Of a DNA stretch of 64,000 nucleotides, positions 47,957 to 59,919 are shown piece by piece. Below the pieces are notes generated by a model. It saw only the letters and a program-made list of their open reading frames with translations, ran no database searches and was not told the origin of the DNA. Made by a program: the position numbers and the translations under genes. Source of the stretch: Chaetoderma sp. LZ-2023a. Its lineage: Eukaryota > Mollusca > Caudofoveata > Chaetodermatida > Chaetodermatidae. The stretch covers positions 91,842,996 through 91,906,995 of the forward strand of contig CM067373.1 of the NCBI GenBank assembly GCA_034401795.1, in the 5' to 3' direction. Numbering within the stretch: position 1 is the first letter of the stretch; every line of letters starts with the position of its first letter.

Positions 47957-48887
47957 AAAATGGATATACCTTGACCTCATTTGGTGTTTGGAGGGCACGC
48001 TTCTATTTATTTTTTGCTGGCTAGAATTGTCTATAGGCGCGGACATTTCGCGCAGGTGATTGTGGGGCTGTGTCTCGCGAGATCTCCATCGATACGAGAT
48101 CTAATACTTCTCGGCGCGAAGACACGGCTCTATTTTTGGATTACTGGATATCTCATAATTATTATTATCTTCATGCACGTGATTCAAGGCGAGTTCTCTT
48201 ATTTGTTCTGGTCCGACTTAATTATTTTAATAAACAGCCAGCGGAACTTATATGTCCACTTTTAGCACTCTATCAAACTGACCACAAATGGCTTCTTGCG
48301 GTGATCGTGAGAAATGGCCATTTGCATTAGCTACTCACCGGAGAACTTGTTTTGAAAGTTTACCACTGGAATGACTGGTTGGATAACTGATCCTATAATT
48401 CCAGTAGTAAATTGCAAAAGAAAAACCACAATGGTCTCTTGGACGGCAATTAGACATAGGACATTTTCTATGATAATGGATTTTCTGTATATGACGTCAT
48501 AATTATTTAGGTCAGATGTAGCTGGACGTCACAAACAAAATGTGTAATGACGTATCCAGCTCCACCAGGAACATTGAATAGCCAGTCAAGTATGCGAATT
48601 GCACGTCTTTACTATTTAATCAACGTGCTGTTTAATATTTTGAAACTAATATGACTAGACGCTGTTCGAATTGTATGTCTTTGCTATTTATTCAACAGCC
48701 ATTTTCTATGATAATGGCTGGGTTCGATCTGTAACTGAAGGATATGACGTCATAATCAATTACTTCATGTACAGGCTGACGTCACAATCCAAAAATTGTA
48801 AATGAATGGCTTATCGAGCTCAGTCATGAACATTGAATAGTCCGGCAAGTGTACGAATTGTATGTCTTTACTGTTTAATCAACATCG
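47957..48887. other. noncoding sequence with CRE-like motifs and palindromes
   Basis: Several TGACGTCA motifs (about 48494, 48748), an H2 palindrome (48340-48425) and repeated GTACGAATTGTATGTCTTTA blocks (48625-48690, 48848-48870) related to the insertion site of the large element. No gene is seen. Confidence 0.6.
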
Positions 48888-49038
48888 TGTTGAATATTTT
48901 GAAACTATTTTTACCTGGCGTTATTGCGGCCAGAGGCAGCAAACCTTTAAAAGCACCCAGTCAAATTAGTTTCAAAATAGTCATCAGCTTACCTGCATAG
49001 TTACCTTGAAATTGTAAGTCTGGGAACTCATTATTCAG

Positions 49039-49077
<39 letters not shown>

Positions 49078-49433
49078 TCCAACACGCAAAAAGGGGTGGA
49101 GCTTAGCTAGAAATAGGCGTGGCGTACCCAGAAATGGATCTCTCTATTGAAATTGTAATGATCAAATTTAGCATTACATGGCTAATACCACTTGGTAATG
49201 CGTGGCCCACACAATATGGACCACTTGTATTAAAAGACCACCCATATTTATAGGTCACATATTTTAACAAGGCCAATCATAGATTGAGGATAATTAATAC
49301 CACTTGCTAATGGACATTTTCATGTTGTCTATCGATCATATTACATCATACGACGTGACGTATAGGATGACGTCATGACTGACTAAACTTAGTGTGTCTT
49401 AAATGCATAATAGTCCGACGCGTTGTACGAATT
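48888..49433. repeat. dispersed repeat interrupted by the long-TIR element, left part
   Basis: It aligns in order to 60957-61500: the H1 arm, the segment GGGGTGGAGCTTAGCTAG, AAGGCCAATCATAGATTG, and the CRE-rich stretch. It stops at CGAATT (49428-49433), where the large element begins. The remainder resumes at 58511. Confidence 0.85.
49428..49433. other. 6-bp target site duplication, left copy (CGAATT)
   Basis: Identical to 58505-58510. The paralogous uninterrupted site, GTACGAATTGTATG, is at 61492-61505 and also occurs at 48848-48861. Confidence 0.9.
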
Positions 49434-50870
49434 AGTAGTAATGGGTGGGGCTGTGCGTCATTGTTCTTTTCGTTGGAATGTGGTTTTAACCAATCAAAAC
49501 GCTCCATTTCAGTCGCTATTGTTTGGAGAACAATGGCGACTATAACGACACACATTCTAGAGAACAATGACGCACAGAACGCCACGTTTTTCTCGATAAC
49601 AATGACGCAAAGCCGCACACGTTTTTTTGGATTTGCAACACTGGAATGTTCTATTATTTTGAATTAGTTAACCCTTAAAAGTTTAAAAGTTGTGTATTTT
49701 ATGTTTAAATGTGGTGGCTGCGCTCCCCCCTCAGTGGTTATCTACCGTTGTAAAAATAATAAGAGAGTAATGTAAAAAAATAGAGTTTAAGAGGTAGTCT
49801 GATAATGGAGGTCGTAGGAGGAGGAGGGAGTATGAGGCTGAGGAGGGGTGAGGAATTACGGACCGATATTGATGTTTGAAAATAATTTGACTGTTTCGTC
49901 GGTAACGTTATTAGTAAACTATTTTTGTTGTATATTTTGAAAACGTTTTGACTTTTAACCGTCATTACGCGCAAATTGTTTTTAAATACTTAATATTGCA
50001 TTTGCAATAACGTCAGTCATTTTAGATTTTGGGAACAGTGACGAAGTGCGCGATATCGGTGTTATTTTTGAAAATGTTATCCCTTAAAAGTTTAAAAGTT
50101 GTGTATTTTACGTTATAACGTAGTGGCGGCGCGCCCCCCTCCGCGGTTATCTACCGTGGTAGATTATGTAAAAATAATAAGAGAGTAATGTAAAATAATA
50201 GAGTTTAAGAGGTGGTCTGATAATGGAGGTCGTAGGAGGAGGAGGTTGAGGATGTATGAGGAATTATGGTAGGTTATTGATGTATATTTTGAAAATAATT
50301 TGACTGTTTCGTCGCTAACGTCATTAGTAAACTGTAGAATATTTAGAGACTGCCTGTAAGCTGTTACTGTCTTAGCAACAGCTACCAGACAGATTAGTAA
50401 CAAAATAGATTTTAAGAGGTGGTCTGATAGTAAACTGTAGAATATTTAGAGACTGCCTGTAAGCTGTTACTGTCTTAGCAACAGCTACCAGATAGATTTG
50501 TAACAAAATAGATTTTAAGAGGTGGTCTGATAACGGAGGTCGTAGGAGGAGGAGGTTGAGGATGTATGAGGAATTACGGTATTGATGTTTGAAAATAATT
50601 TGAGTGTTTCATCGCTAACGTCATTATTAAACTGTAGAATATTTAGAGACTGTCTGTAAGCTGTTACTGTCTTGGCAACAGCTACCAGACAGATTATCAA
50701 CAAAATATTAAAAATAATCTTGTACTAATGGTATGTTTGGTTGGAATGGTAACACTTGGTGGTGATGGATTGTATCATGGGTTAAAAAGAAGTTAACCCT
50801 AATACCGATAAATATATATCTCATTTTCATCGATACCATACAGGAAATCCTGAATATCTTGAAAATAATT
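49434..50870 (+). repeat. left terminal inverted repeat of the long-TIR element
   Basis: It pairs with 57300-58504. It contains an extra ~70-100 bp near 49540-49620 not in the right arm, and internal ~180-bp tandem units (GAGGTGGTCTGATAA, GGAGGTCGTAGGAGGAGG, CTGTAAGCTGTTACTGTC) repeated about three times between 49790 and 50700. The innermost shared block is CTCATTTTCATCGATACCAT (50820-50840). Confidence 0.85.
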
Positions 50871-52270
<1,400 letters not shown>

Positions 52271-52286
52271 GGCCCTGAAAAGGGCC
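52271..52286 (-). promoter_or_regulatory. histone-type mRNA 3' stem-loop
   Basis: The minus strand reads GGCCCTTTTCAGGGCC: a 6-bp stem with a TTTC loop, the exact form of the metazoan replication-dependent histone stem-loop (GGYYYTTTTCARRRCC). It starts 17 nt after the TGA of the Cys-rich gene, the usual histone position. It is preceded by AAAACAC and followed by CACAAATC. A weak purine patch (TTTGAAAGTGAA) downstream could stand for the U7 histone downstream element. A second hairpin, TGAGACCTGTCTCA, overlaps the stop region. Confidence 0.65.
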
Positions 52287-52303
52287 GTGTTTTGAGACAG
52301 GTC

Positions 52304-52606
52304 TCAGTCTTCGCAGATACGCACAGGCGTGGTTGTCAGTTTGGTAACAAACTGCGTCATGTTTGCTTTATCAGTCGGAGTATCACCAATTACAGGATAC
52401 CCATGCAGATACTGTTTGATTGGTAATAGACAATAGCACTCCTTGCAGGTGTACACCATCTCTTTAGGTTCTGTTTTCTTAATCATACGCCTACAAACCC
52501 TCTCATGTTTCGACTGTCGGCATATGGTGTCGCGGATGTCGATGGAATACCAACGACACCGCACATACCCAGTGTCTGATCCGTCAAAGTTTGTACTGCT
52601 GGCCAT
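52304..52606 (-). CDS. small Cys-rich protein, unknown function
   Basis: 100 residues from ATG at 52604-52606; an upstream TTG in frame is unlikely to be the start. Cys residues at 17, 29, 38, 54, 57 and 59 with His34 suggest zinc binding: C-x11-C-x4-H-x3-C, then C-x2-C-x-C. No signal peptide or membrane segment is seen. A TATAAAT box (52634-52640) lies only about 30 bp upstream of the ATG, so the leader would be very short. The region 52605-52695 is duplicated at 52948-53030, including the TATA box. The stop is followed by a histone-type stem-loop and then AATAAA signals. I do not recognise the family. Confidence 0.6.
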   Translation of the reverse strand: MASSTNFDGSDTGYVRCRWYSIDIRDTICRQSKHERVCRRMIKKTEPKEMVYTCKECYCLLPIKQYLHGYPVIGDTPTDKANMTQFVTKLTTTPVRICED

Positions 52607-52633
52607 TTTAACCAAATGTACATTAACATTTAC

Positions 52634-52640
52634 ATTTATA
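52634..52640 (-). promoter_or_regulatory. TATA box upstream of the Cys-rich gene
   Basis: TATAAAT on the minus strand within TGTGGTATAAATGTAAATG. A second copy of the whole promoter-like block is at 52948-53030 (TAGTATAAATGTAAATG). Confidence 0.45.
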
Positions 52641-52695
52641 CCACATCGCTCTACTACAAAAAAAATAAAAAAATATAAGGAATATCACGTGAGAT

Positions 52696-53035
52696 GAAAT
52701 CTGACTGCCTAAGGCTACCTAACTACTCTGCAATTACACATCCAACCACTTAAAGATGTTTAAACTGGAATGAGAAAATGTATTGAATTTGTACCGTTTA
52801 TAGGAATATATGTACTGTGGCCGCAAATCCGCAACATGAGCCCGCAACACGCACCGGCATGCGGCCGCACATGTACACATGCATTTTGGCATGTATGCGT
52901 GTTCAGGCATGTGCATATAGTTGTTGTCATCCGCAAATCCACAACACATTTTAGCCGAATGTACATTAACATTTACATTTATACTACATCGCTCTACTAG
53001 AAAGAATGTAAGGAATATCGCGTGAGATGACTAGC
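52696..53035. repeat. shared upstream region (copy 1) of the two element genes
   Basis: GAAATCTGACTGCCTA... through ATTTGTACCGTTTATAGGA... to GTGTTCAGGCATGTGCATA aligns with 55350-55580, upstream of the C2H2 gene, in the same orientation. Both genes lie to the left on the minus strand, so both carry this region 5' of their start. CCGCAAATCCGCAACA-type units occur in both. Confidence 0.75.
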
Positions 53036-54289
53036 GTCCTATCAAAAACTGTCGTGTACTGGCCTCCATATAATGACACATACATGCAGGTGAAAATCTT
53101 GGATATGTTCACGGGCTAGACGCGATGGATCAGTTTGTTAAATGGTTTATGCGCATAAAAATCTGTGCGCGTTAAAAAAGTATCCAGGGAAATATGTTTT
53201 CTCTGACCACCTCGTTATTGTGCATAATGCATCTATGATTCGCTTTTAATCCTTCAATTTGTATGTAAACGCATTAACTTTCATCTAAAACCCTCAAACA
53301 TGAAACTAAGCGGCTTCCTACCAGTCAGTTAATTTTTTTTAAAAGAGAGCAAAGTACATCTCTATCCAGGTAATATATAGCTAAGCCAAGAGATGTTGTA
53401 TGCATAATATTATATAGATAATAATCATGCATCTCGTATTTAAGGAGTGCTCTTTAAAGCAGCAGTCATTTAATTAGTACATTTTTTAAATTGTTATAAA
53501 AATAGTGGGAACAATGTCCACCGTCGTCATCGTTGACGAATAATGACAAGCACCCTTGTATCGGTTAACATATTAGGTGGTCGATGCTGTCCCTCGTGGT
53601 TGTAGTAAAAAAGTAATTTGAAACTAAGCGGAATCGTGGCTTCCTATGTCAAATTGTCGCATTGAACAGCACTTTTTTAAGAGTTTGTGCACACGAAGGA
53701 GCTAGTGCGAATTGTAGCTTCCTATGTCAAATTAGTATCAAAACTATTCGCTTAAACTACCAATGCGGCATGATTTAGGTTTGAAGAATCAGAAAATAAC
53801 ATCTCTGGAATGAGTGTAGAGGTGGTCGCATAATTGAAGTCAAACGAGTGAGGAGGAGGAGGGATGAGGTATGCTAGTGCAGTGCTGCCTGGCACGAGGG
53901 ATGAGGTATACTAGCATACTTGTTTACAAGGCCAACAATGCGCGTTGTACGAATATTTTGAAAATAATTTGGCTGCAGTGTTAGCAACAACTTTCTATCA
54001 AATCATCTCCATGATATTTAGTGAATATGTTGAAAATAATTTGACTGTCTGCATCAACCTTTGCTCAAATCGTTTCCATAATATTTTGCTAGGAAGTAGA
54101 TCCATGGAATGTCTGAAACACCTCGCCAGGCAGTCAGTTAAAGGTAATAAAACTAGGAAAAATTACCATGTCCGGGTACACACAGTATGAATGCATTATG
54201 AGTACCTAGTCAATGAGACCCCCGACAACAAAAATAATATAGTTGGCTAACCATTGTCTAGACATTGCGGCCGCAACCACCTACTACCA
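53036..54289. other. noncoding interior of the long-TIR element
   Basis: Contains the 53460 copy of the TTTAATTA motif, H1-like single arms near 53960 and 54020, and an AGGTGGTCGCATAA block near 53820. No gene is recognised; the 53945-54190 frame runs across the H1 arms. Confidence 0.5.
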
Positions 54290-54480
54290 ATAGCGACCAT
54301 CATCACCATCATCACCATCACCACCACCATCACCATCCCTCTATAACCATCAGCACCACTACCCACTAAGCACCAACACCCACCACCAAGTATTAACCCC
54401 CCCCCCACCACCATCATCCATCACAACACCTATTTCCACCAACCGCCAACCCCACCGCCACCACCACCAATAGTATCAGC
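54290..54480. repeat. (CAC/CAT)n-rich simple repeat
   Basis: ATCACCATCACCACCACC-type sequence, degenerate over about 190 bp. Confidence 0.9.
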
Positions 54481-54566
54481 ACTCCGATTTGTATATCGAG
54501 GGATGTGGGGGACCTGGCTGGGCAGCTACAATCATCAAATCAACACACGCATAAAGAACCAATGTT

Positions 54567-54572
54567 TTATTT
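54567..54572 (-). terminator. poly(A) signal of the C2H2 gene
   Basis: AATAAA on the minus strand, about 112 nt after the stop codon. Confidence 0.65.
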
Positions 54573-54683
54573 GTATACATATTTTTACATTGAAGTAAAT
54601 ATTACATATGATAAAACATATAGTTGCTGTAGTATAAACAAATAGTCAATGTTCTGGAGATCCATTTATCGATGACTGATTCC

Positions 54684-55298
54684 TTATGGATCAGATCTAT
54701 CACTGTCAGAATCATCATCATTATCATCAGCATCTAGATGGCTCCTTATGTACTTCTTGATCAGAAACTTTCTTTTTCGAAAAGCTGAGAAGACTGCTTC
54801 ATCGTATGCGTACCCCTCGTCGATAAAATCTTTAATTTCCTGACAAATTATTTTAATGAGCATAGAGTTCTGTAATCTTCTCCACTGGAACATTATGTCT
54901 ATACACTTTGTAACTAAAGCATCAGCATATACGGAAATAGGCACATTGCCTACACCATTTGGGTCTGTGTCCACTTCACCATCCTCATCTTCTAAACCTG
55001 ATTGTTCAGCGTCTAAGACCTGCTTAATATTTTGGAATATGGTAAATAGTTCCTCATTGCCTATGTCTTCTTCTTCATCTTCACCTTCATCTTCACTCTC
55101 AGACTCTGCCGAGTCATCACTGTCTTCACTCTCCATCTCCGCTGGCTCATCATCTTCACTTTTCATCTCTGTCATTTCTTCATCTTCACTGTCTAGATTT
55201 TTGCTATCTTCATTGTTATGGAATCGGATCTTATGCCGCTTCAGGTAATTTGACCTATTAAAAGTTGAACCACATTCAAAACATATATGTCTCGGCAT
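54684..55298 (-). CDS. C2H2 zinc-finger protein with a long acidic region
   Basis: 204 residues from ATG at 55296-55298. A single N-terminal C2H2 finger (C6, C9, H22, H27; C-x2-C-x12-H-x4-H) with a typical FNRSNYLKRH helix is followed by a strongly acidic Ser/Asp/Glu tract (about 29-115). A predicted helical C-terminal part (about 120-190) follows with EIKDFIDEGYAYDEA and FRKRKFLIKKYI, then a second acidic tail. No nuclear signal is clear beyond KRKFLIKK. It is probably a nuclear DNA-binding protein. One-finger plus acidic proteins of this kind are common in invertebrate genomes, often in repeats; I cannot assign a named family. The frame is intact and has an AATAAA signal 112 nt downstream, suggesting it is or was recently expressed. 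It shares its upstream region with the Cys-rich gene. Confidence 0.75.
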   Translation of the reverse strand: MPRHICFECGSTFNRSNYLKRHKIRFHNNEDSKNLDSEDEEMTEMKSEDDEPAEMESEDSDDSAESESEDEGEDEEEDIGNEELFTIFQNIKQVLDAEQSGLEDEDGEVDTDPNGVGNVPISVYADALVTKCIDIMFQWRRLQNSMLIKIICQEIKDFIDEGYAYDEAVFSAFRKRKFLIKKYIRSHLDADDNDDDSDSDRSDP

Positions 55299-55339
55299 AT
55301 TGATTATAGAATAAATCTAGCAAGTATTCAAGTTATAAG

Positions 55340-55740
55340 GTTCATCAAAGAAATCTGACTGCCTAACTACTCTGCAGTTGCATGTCCAACCACTGCAATG
55401 TTTAAACTGGAATGAGAAAAGGCATTGAATTTGTACCATTTATAGGATTATATGTACTGCACCCGCAATACGCATCATGCGCCCGCAATCTGCAACATAC
55501 GCCCACAAATCCACAAATGCTGCCGCACATGTATGCATGCATTTTGGCGTGTATGCATGTTCAGGCATGTACATACACTTGGTGCCATTCGCAACACGCA
55601 CCCGCAAATCCGCAATATATGCCCGCAAATCCGCATCATGCGCCCGCAATCCGCAACATATACCCACAAATCCGCATCATGCGCCCGCAATCCGCAACAT
55701 ATGCCCGCAAATTCACAACATGCGGATCGCATGCGTTCGC
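55340..55740. repeat. upstream region (copy 2) with ~21-bp CCCGCAATCCGCAACATA tandem repeat
   Basis: The first ~230 bp match 52696-52920. From 55590 a tandem array of ATGCCCGCAAATCCGCATC and related ~21-bp units follows. The overlapping frames on both strands here are repeat by-products. Confidence 0.85.
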
Positions 55741-56620
55741 ACATGTACTTATACATTTTAGCCAGCAGACCCAGTCATTCCGATGAAAATTTTTCAAAAA
55801 GTCTTCTGGCGCACGCATGCACACACTGCGGCACGCACGCACCTACGCACAAGGGCACAACGTATAACTAGCAGTATCGCGTATTAGCATGTGTGCATAC
55901 GAGCGTGACCTATATTAAACCCTCATGACATACCCTCTCCAACCTATACACCATTTTTCAGACACCGCGCTCTCACACATTACATGTCTAGACAAATGGA
56001 TAGCTGTCAGAGGCAGTCATTCCGATGATAAATTTTCAAAGATAGTCTTCTCTAGGGCTGCAAGTATGAATATGAAGAAATTCGCTATGGGTTGTCTGGT
56101 GGGTGGGTGGGTGTTGGTGGTGGGGTTAATGCCTGGTGTTGGGTGTAGGTTGTAGTGTTGCATGCATGCACCTACGCACAAGGGCACAATGTATAACGAG
56201 CTGTATCGAGCGTATAAGCATGTGTGCATACGAGCGAGACCTTTATTAAATCCTCATTGACATACCCTCTCCAACCTATATGCCATTTTTTCAAACACAG
56301 AGCTCACACATTCCGACCACAATGTCTAGATAAATGGATAGCTGTCAGAGTCAGTCATTCCGGTGATAAATTTTCAAAAATAGTCCTCTAAGGATGCAAG
56401 TATGAATATGAAGAAATTCGCTATGGGTTGGTGGGTGGTGGTGGTGGGATTAATGCATGGTGTTGGGTGTAGGTAGTAGTGGTGGTGGTGGTGGGTGTTA
56501 GTGATGATCATGGTGGTTGGTGGGGGGGGGGGGTGTTTGCTGGCGCAATGACTAGACAAATGGATAGCCTGCAGTGCCAGTCATTCCGATGATAAATTTT
56601 CAAAAATAGTCTTCTCTTGT
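55741..56620. repeat. tandem ~335-bp repeat, about 2.6 units
   Basis: Each unit contains CAGTCATTCCGATGATAAAT (an H2 arm), AGTATGAATATGAAGAAATT, a GGTGG-rich stretch, CACCTACGCACAAGGGCACA and CATACCCTCTCCAACCTAT. Units start near 55770, 56012 and 56355. Confidence 0.85.
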
Positions 56621-57299
56621 ACTATGATGAAGAAAATTTACATTTTCTTGAAGAAATTCGAGGGTTAAAAGGGTTAAGAAAATCTCTAGCGTCCATGCAA
56701 TGGTGCAACACGAGGTGGTCGCTTAGGGCACGACTGAATTATATAGTAAAAAACATGGTTATAACGTATCACTGCCAGGATATATTTATATTTGTAGTAA
56801 ATGGCCATCTATGATTATGCTACTACGCTTGTAATGTTGCTCTTAATTGCCAAATCTTTAAGCGTCAGTAAACGGCAATAGCCGGTGAGCGGGTGCGGGC
56901 ATTATTATCAATTTTTTACAAACTCTCCGCGAGGCCATTGTAATATCTTGTGCTTAGAACGAGACGTGAGGTACTAACACGTTCTTTCTTTATTAACACA
57001 TGGTATGTTTGTATCTCGATTCAAGCTTGATCTCACGGCTATTCAAGACGTATGGATAAATCATACGCAACAAATAATCTTTTTAGCATAAGTACGCTCG
57101 ACATACAATTCTATAAACGGAACCCTCAGAGATATAATGACCACATTTTAACCATCGTATCTAAAACGACTGACGTTATTGCAAAGTATTTAAAAAACAA
57201 TTTGTGCGTAATGACGGTTAAAAGTCAATCAAAATATTCAACAAAAATAGTTTTACTAATAACGTTAGCGACGTCAAATTAATTTCAAAATATTCAACA
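56621..57299. other. noncoding sequence before the right TIR
   Basis: No gene is seen. Part of it (57150-57290) resembles 57990-58140 inside the right TIR, so the TIR's inner edge is itself partly duplicated. Confidence 0.55.
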
Positions 57300-58504
57300 G
57301 TTTACCTGTATGGTATCGATGAAAATGAGCTATATATTCATCGGTATTAGGGTTAACTTCTTTTTAACCCATGATACAATCCATCACCACCAAGTCTTGG
57401 TTACCATTCCAACCGAACATACCATTAATACAAGATTATTTTAAATATTTTGTTACTAATCTGTCTGGTACCTGTTGCTAAGACAGTAACAGCTTACAGG
57501 CAGTCTCTAAATATTCTACAGTTTACTAATGACGTTAGCGACGAAACAGTCAAATTATTTTCAAACATCAATACCGTAATTCCTCATACATCCTCAACCT
57601 CCTCCTCCTACGACCTCCGTTATCAGACCACCTCTTAAAATCTATTTTGTTACTAATCTATCTGGTAGCTGTTGCTAAGACAGTAACAGCTTACAGGCAG
57701 TCTAAATATTCTACAGTTTACTAATGACGTTAGCTACGAAACAGTCCAATTATTTTCAAACATCAATACCGTAATTCCTCATACATCCTCAACCTCATAC
57801 GACCTCCATTATCAGACCACCTCTTAAACTCTATTCTTTTACATTACTCTCTTATTATTTTTACAACGGTAGATAACCACGGAGGGGGGGGGGGGGGTGC
57901 GCCGCCACTACGTTAAAACGTAAAATACACAACTTTTAAACTTTTAAGGGATAACATTTTCAAAATAACACCGATATTGCGCACTTCGTCACTGTTCCCA
58001 AAATCTAAAATGACTGACATTATTGCAAATGCAATATTAAGTATTTAAAAACAATTTGCGCGTAATGACGGTTAAAAGTCAAAACGTTTTCAAAATATAC
58101 AACAAAAATAGTTTACTAATAACATTACCGACGAAACAGTCAAATTATTTTCAAACATCAATATCGGTCCGTAATTCCTCACCCCTCCTCTGCCTCATAC
58201 TCCCTCCTCCTCCTCCTCCTCCTACGACCTCCATTATCAGACCACCTCTTAAACTCTATTTTTTTTACATTACTCTCTTATTATTTTTACAACGGTAGAT
58301 AACCACGGAGGGGAGAGCGCAGCCAGTACATTTATACATAAAATACACAACTTTTCAACTTTTAAGGGTTAACTAATTCAAAATAATAGAACATTCCAGA
58401 GTGTTGCAAATCCAAACAATAGCGACTGAAATGGAGCGTTTTGATTGGTTAAAACCAGATTCTAACGAAAAGAACAATGACGCACAGCCCCACCCATTAC
58501 TACT
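57300..58504 (-). repeat. right terminal inverted repeat of the long-TIR element
   Basis: The reverse complement matches 49434-50870, with about two rather than three of the ~180-bp internal tandem units and a poly(G) run at 57884-57897. It ends CCCATTACTACT at 58504. Confidence 0.85.
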
Positions 58505-58510
58505 CGAATT
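58505..58510. other. 6-bp target site duplication, right copy (CGAATT)
   Basis: Identical to 49428-49433 and followed by GTATGTCTTTGCTATTTA, the continuation of the dispersed repeat. Confidence 0.9.
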
Positions 58511-58760
58511 GTATGTCTTTGCTATTTACAAAACATGCTGGTGAATACTTTGAAACTAATTTGACTGGGGGATGTTACTGCCACAAGCAGCAACAGCACC
58601 CAGTCAAATTTGTTTCAAAATAGTCAACACCTTACCTGTATAGTTTTCTGGAAATTGATGGTCAAGAAACTCAGAGATCCATCGATATCAACACGAGCGC
58701 GGTATTAATGTATTAATATACCATCCGGATTCAGTGACCGATTCACTAACATTAGGCCTA
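58511..58760. repeat. dispersed repeat interrupted by the long-TIR element, right part
   Basis: Aligns with 61501-61740, including a full H1 palindrome (58545-58628) and the ATCCATCGAT...CAACACGAG segment. Confidence 0.8.
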
Positions 58761-59919
58761 TGGAAGTCATTTCAAGCAACCGCCACCAAGATTTGACTTA
58801 CTTGGGCAGAATTGTGTGTTTTTCTAACAAAATCCTTTAGAATGTTTAACACCGAAATTTCAATATCTCAGATAAAGACAACTATACGAACATCTTTTTA
58901 ATACTTTGACTGGTAGCCCACCCCACCCTACCCACCTACTTGTTGCTATCATAGACCTGTATTAAGTATTGCAACGACAACGACTGCCCATGTAAGCCTA
59001 TCATCTACTCTTAATGTATTTTAACCCTTTCATGAGGAGGCCGCCAAAACCGGCCTCTACAGTGATCTTGAGGATGTTAACTTGCAGGTCAAGAGATCAT
59101 TTTTGAAAATTCACCACTGAAATGACTGGCTCGATAATTGAGCCAGTCATTCCAATAGTAACTCTTCAAAACAGTCGTCTATTGGCCTACAAATAGGCAC
59201 TCAATAACCAAATATTTTTTTTCATATTCTTGACTCAATTTAGGTAATACAGGATTAATAAATTTTGAGGACGACGATGATGTACCATGTCTGTTTAACC
59301 TTTCCCGTATTGTATTATGGTATGATTCACATTTGTTGCATTCGAGATAGAGTAAAAATTACAGACTTGTTACAGACAGTCTTGAGGCGTACTTTGTGTG
59401 TGTGTTAAATTTCAAAGGAAAAACATGCATAATAATATTGTAGAGTAAAAGTAGACAGAGTTTGCTAACAATAATGGATTCATCTAAAAATAAAGGCTTG
59501 GCTTCTTCGAAACTACACCTCTAATGTAATGACCGGTCGCCTTCTTACGTTATCACAACGACTAGACTGTTAGACAGACTCAACTCCGGATACCAGACAG
59601 ACCAGGACCCAGTCTATCTCCGTAGCGGACTGTAAAAGCAACACTGGATCGTGAAATCGCTACGTCAATGACTACTCAATAGGCCCCTACATACGAGATA
59701 CATTTCTCGATCTCGTATCGAAAGAGAACTCGCGGGATACGAATGAATAATGGATGTGTGATTATCAGTAGTATCCTTTTGTCTTTAATCCATCCGTGGG
59801 AATAAGTCCATGTAGGGCCAATGCAATTATGTAGCAGTATTGATAGACTACCAATGTTCCAAATTTCCAGTCAAAACTGCTGTCGAATATTGTAGCAGAT
59901 TGTTGAATACAGAAATCAA
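58761..59919. other. noncoding sequence
   Basis: One clear H2 palindrome at 59080-59200 (AATGACTGGCTCGATAATTG, then AGCCAGTCATTCC). No gene is recognised. Confidence 0.5.

Noticed and set aside
54856..55248. 130-codon Ser-rich plus-strand frame
   Set aside because: It is the antisense of the acidic tract of the C2H2 gene; Asp/Glu codons read as Ser/Leu on the other strand.
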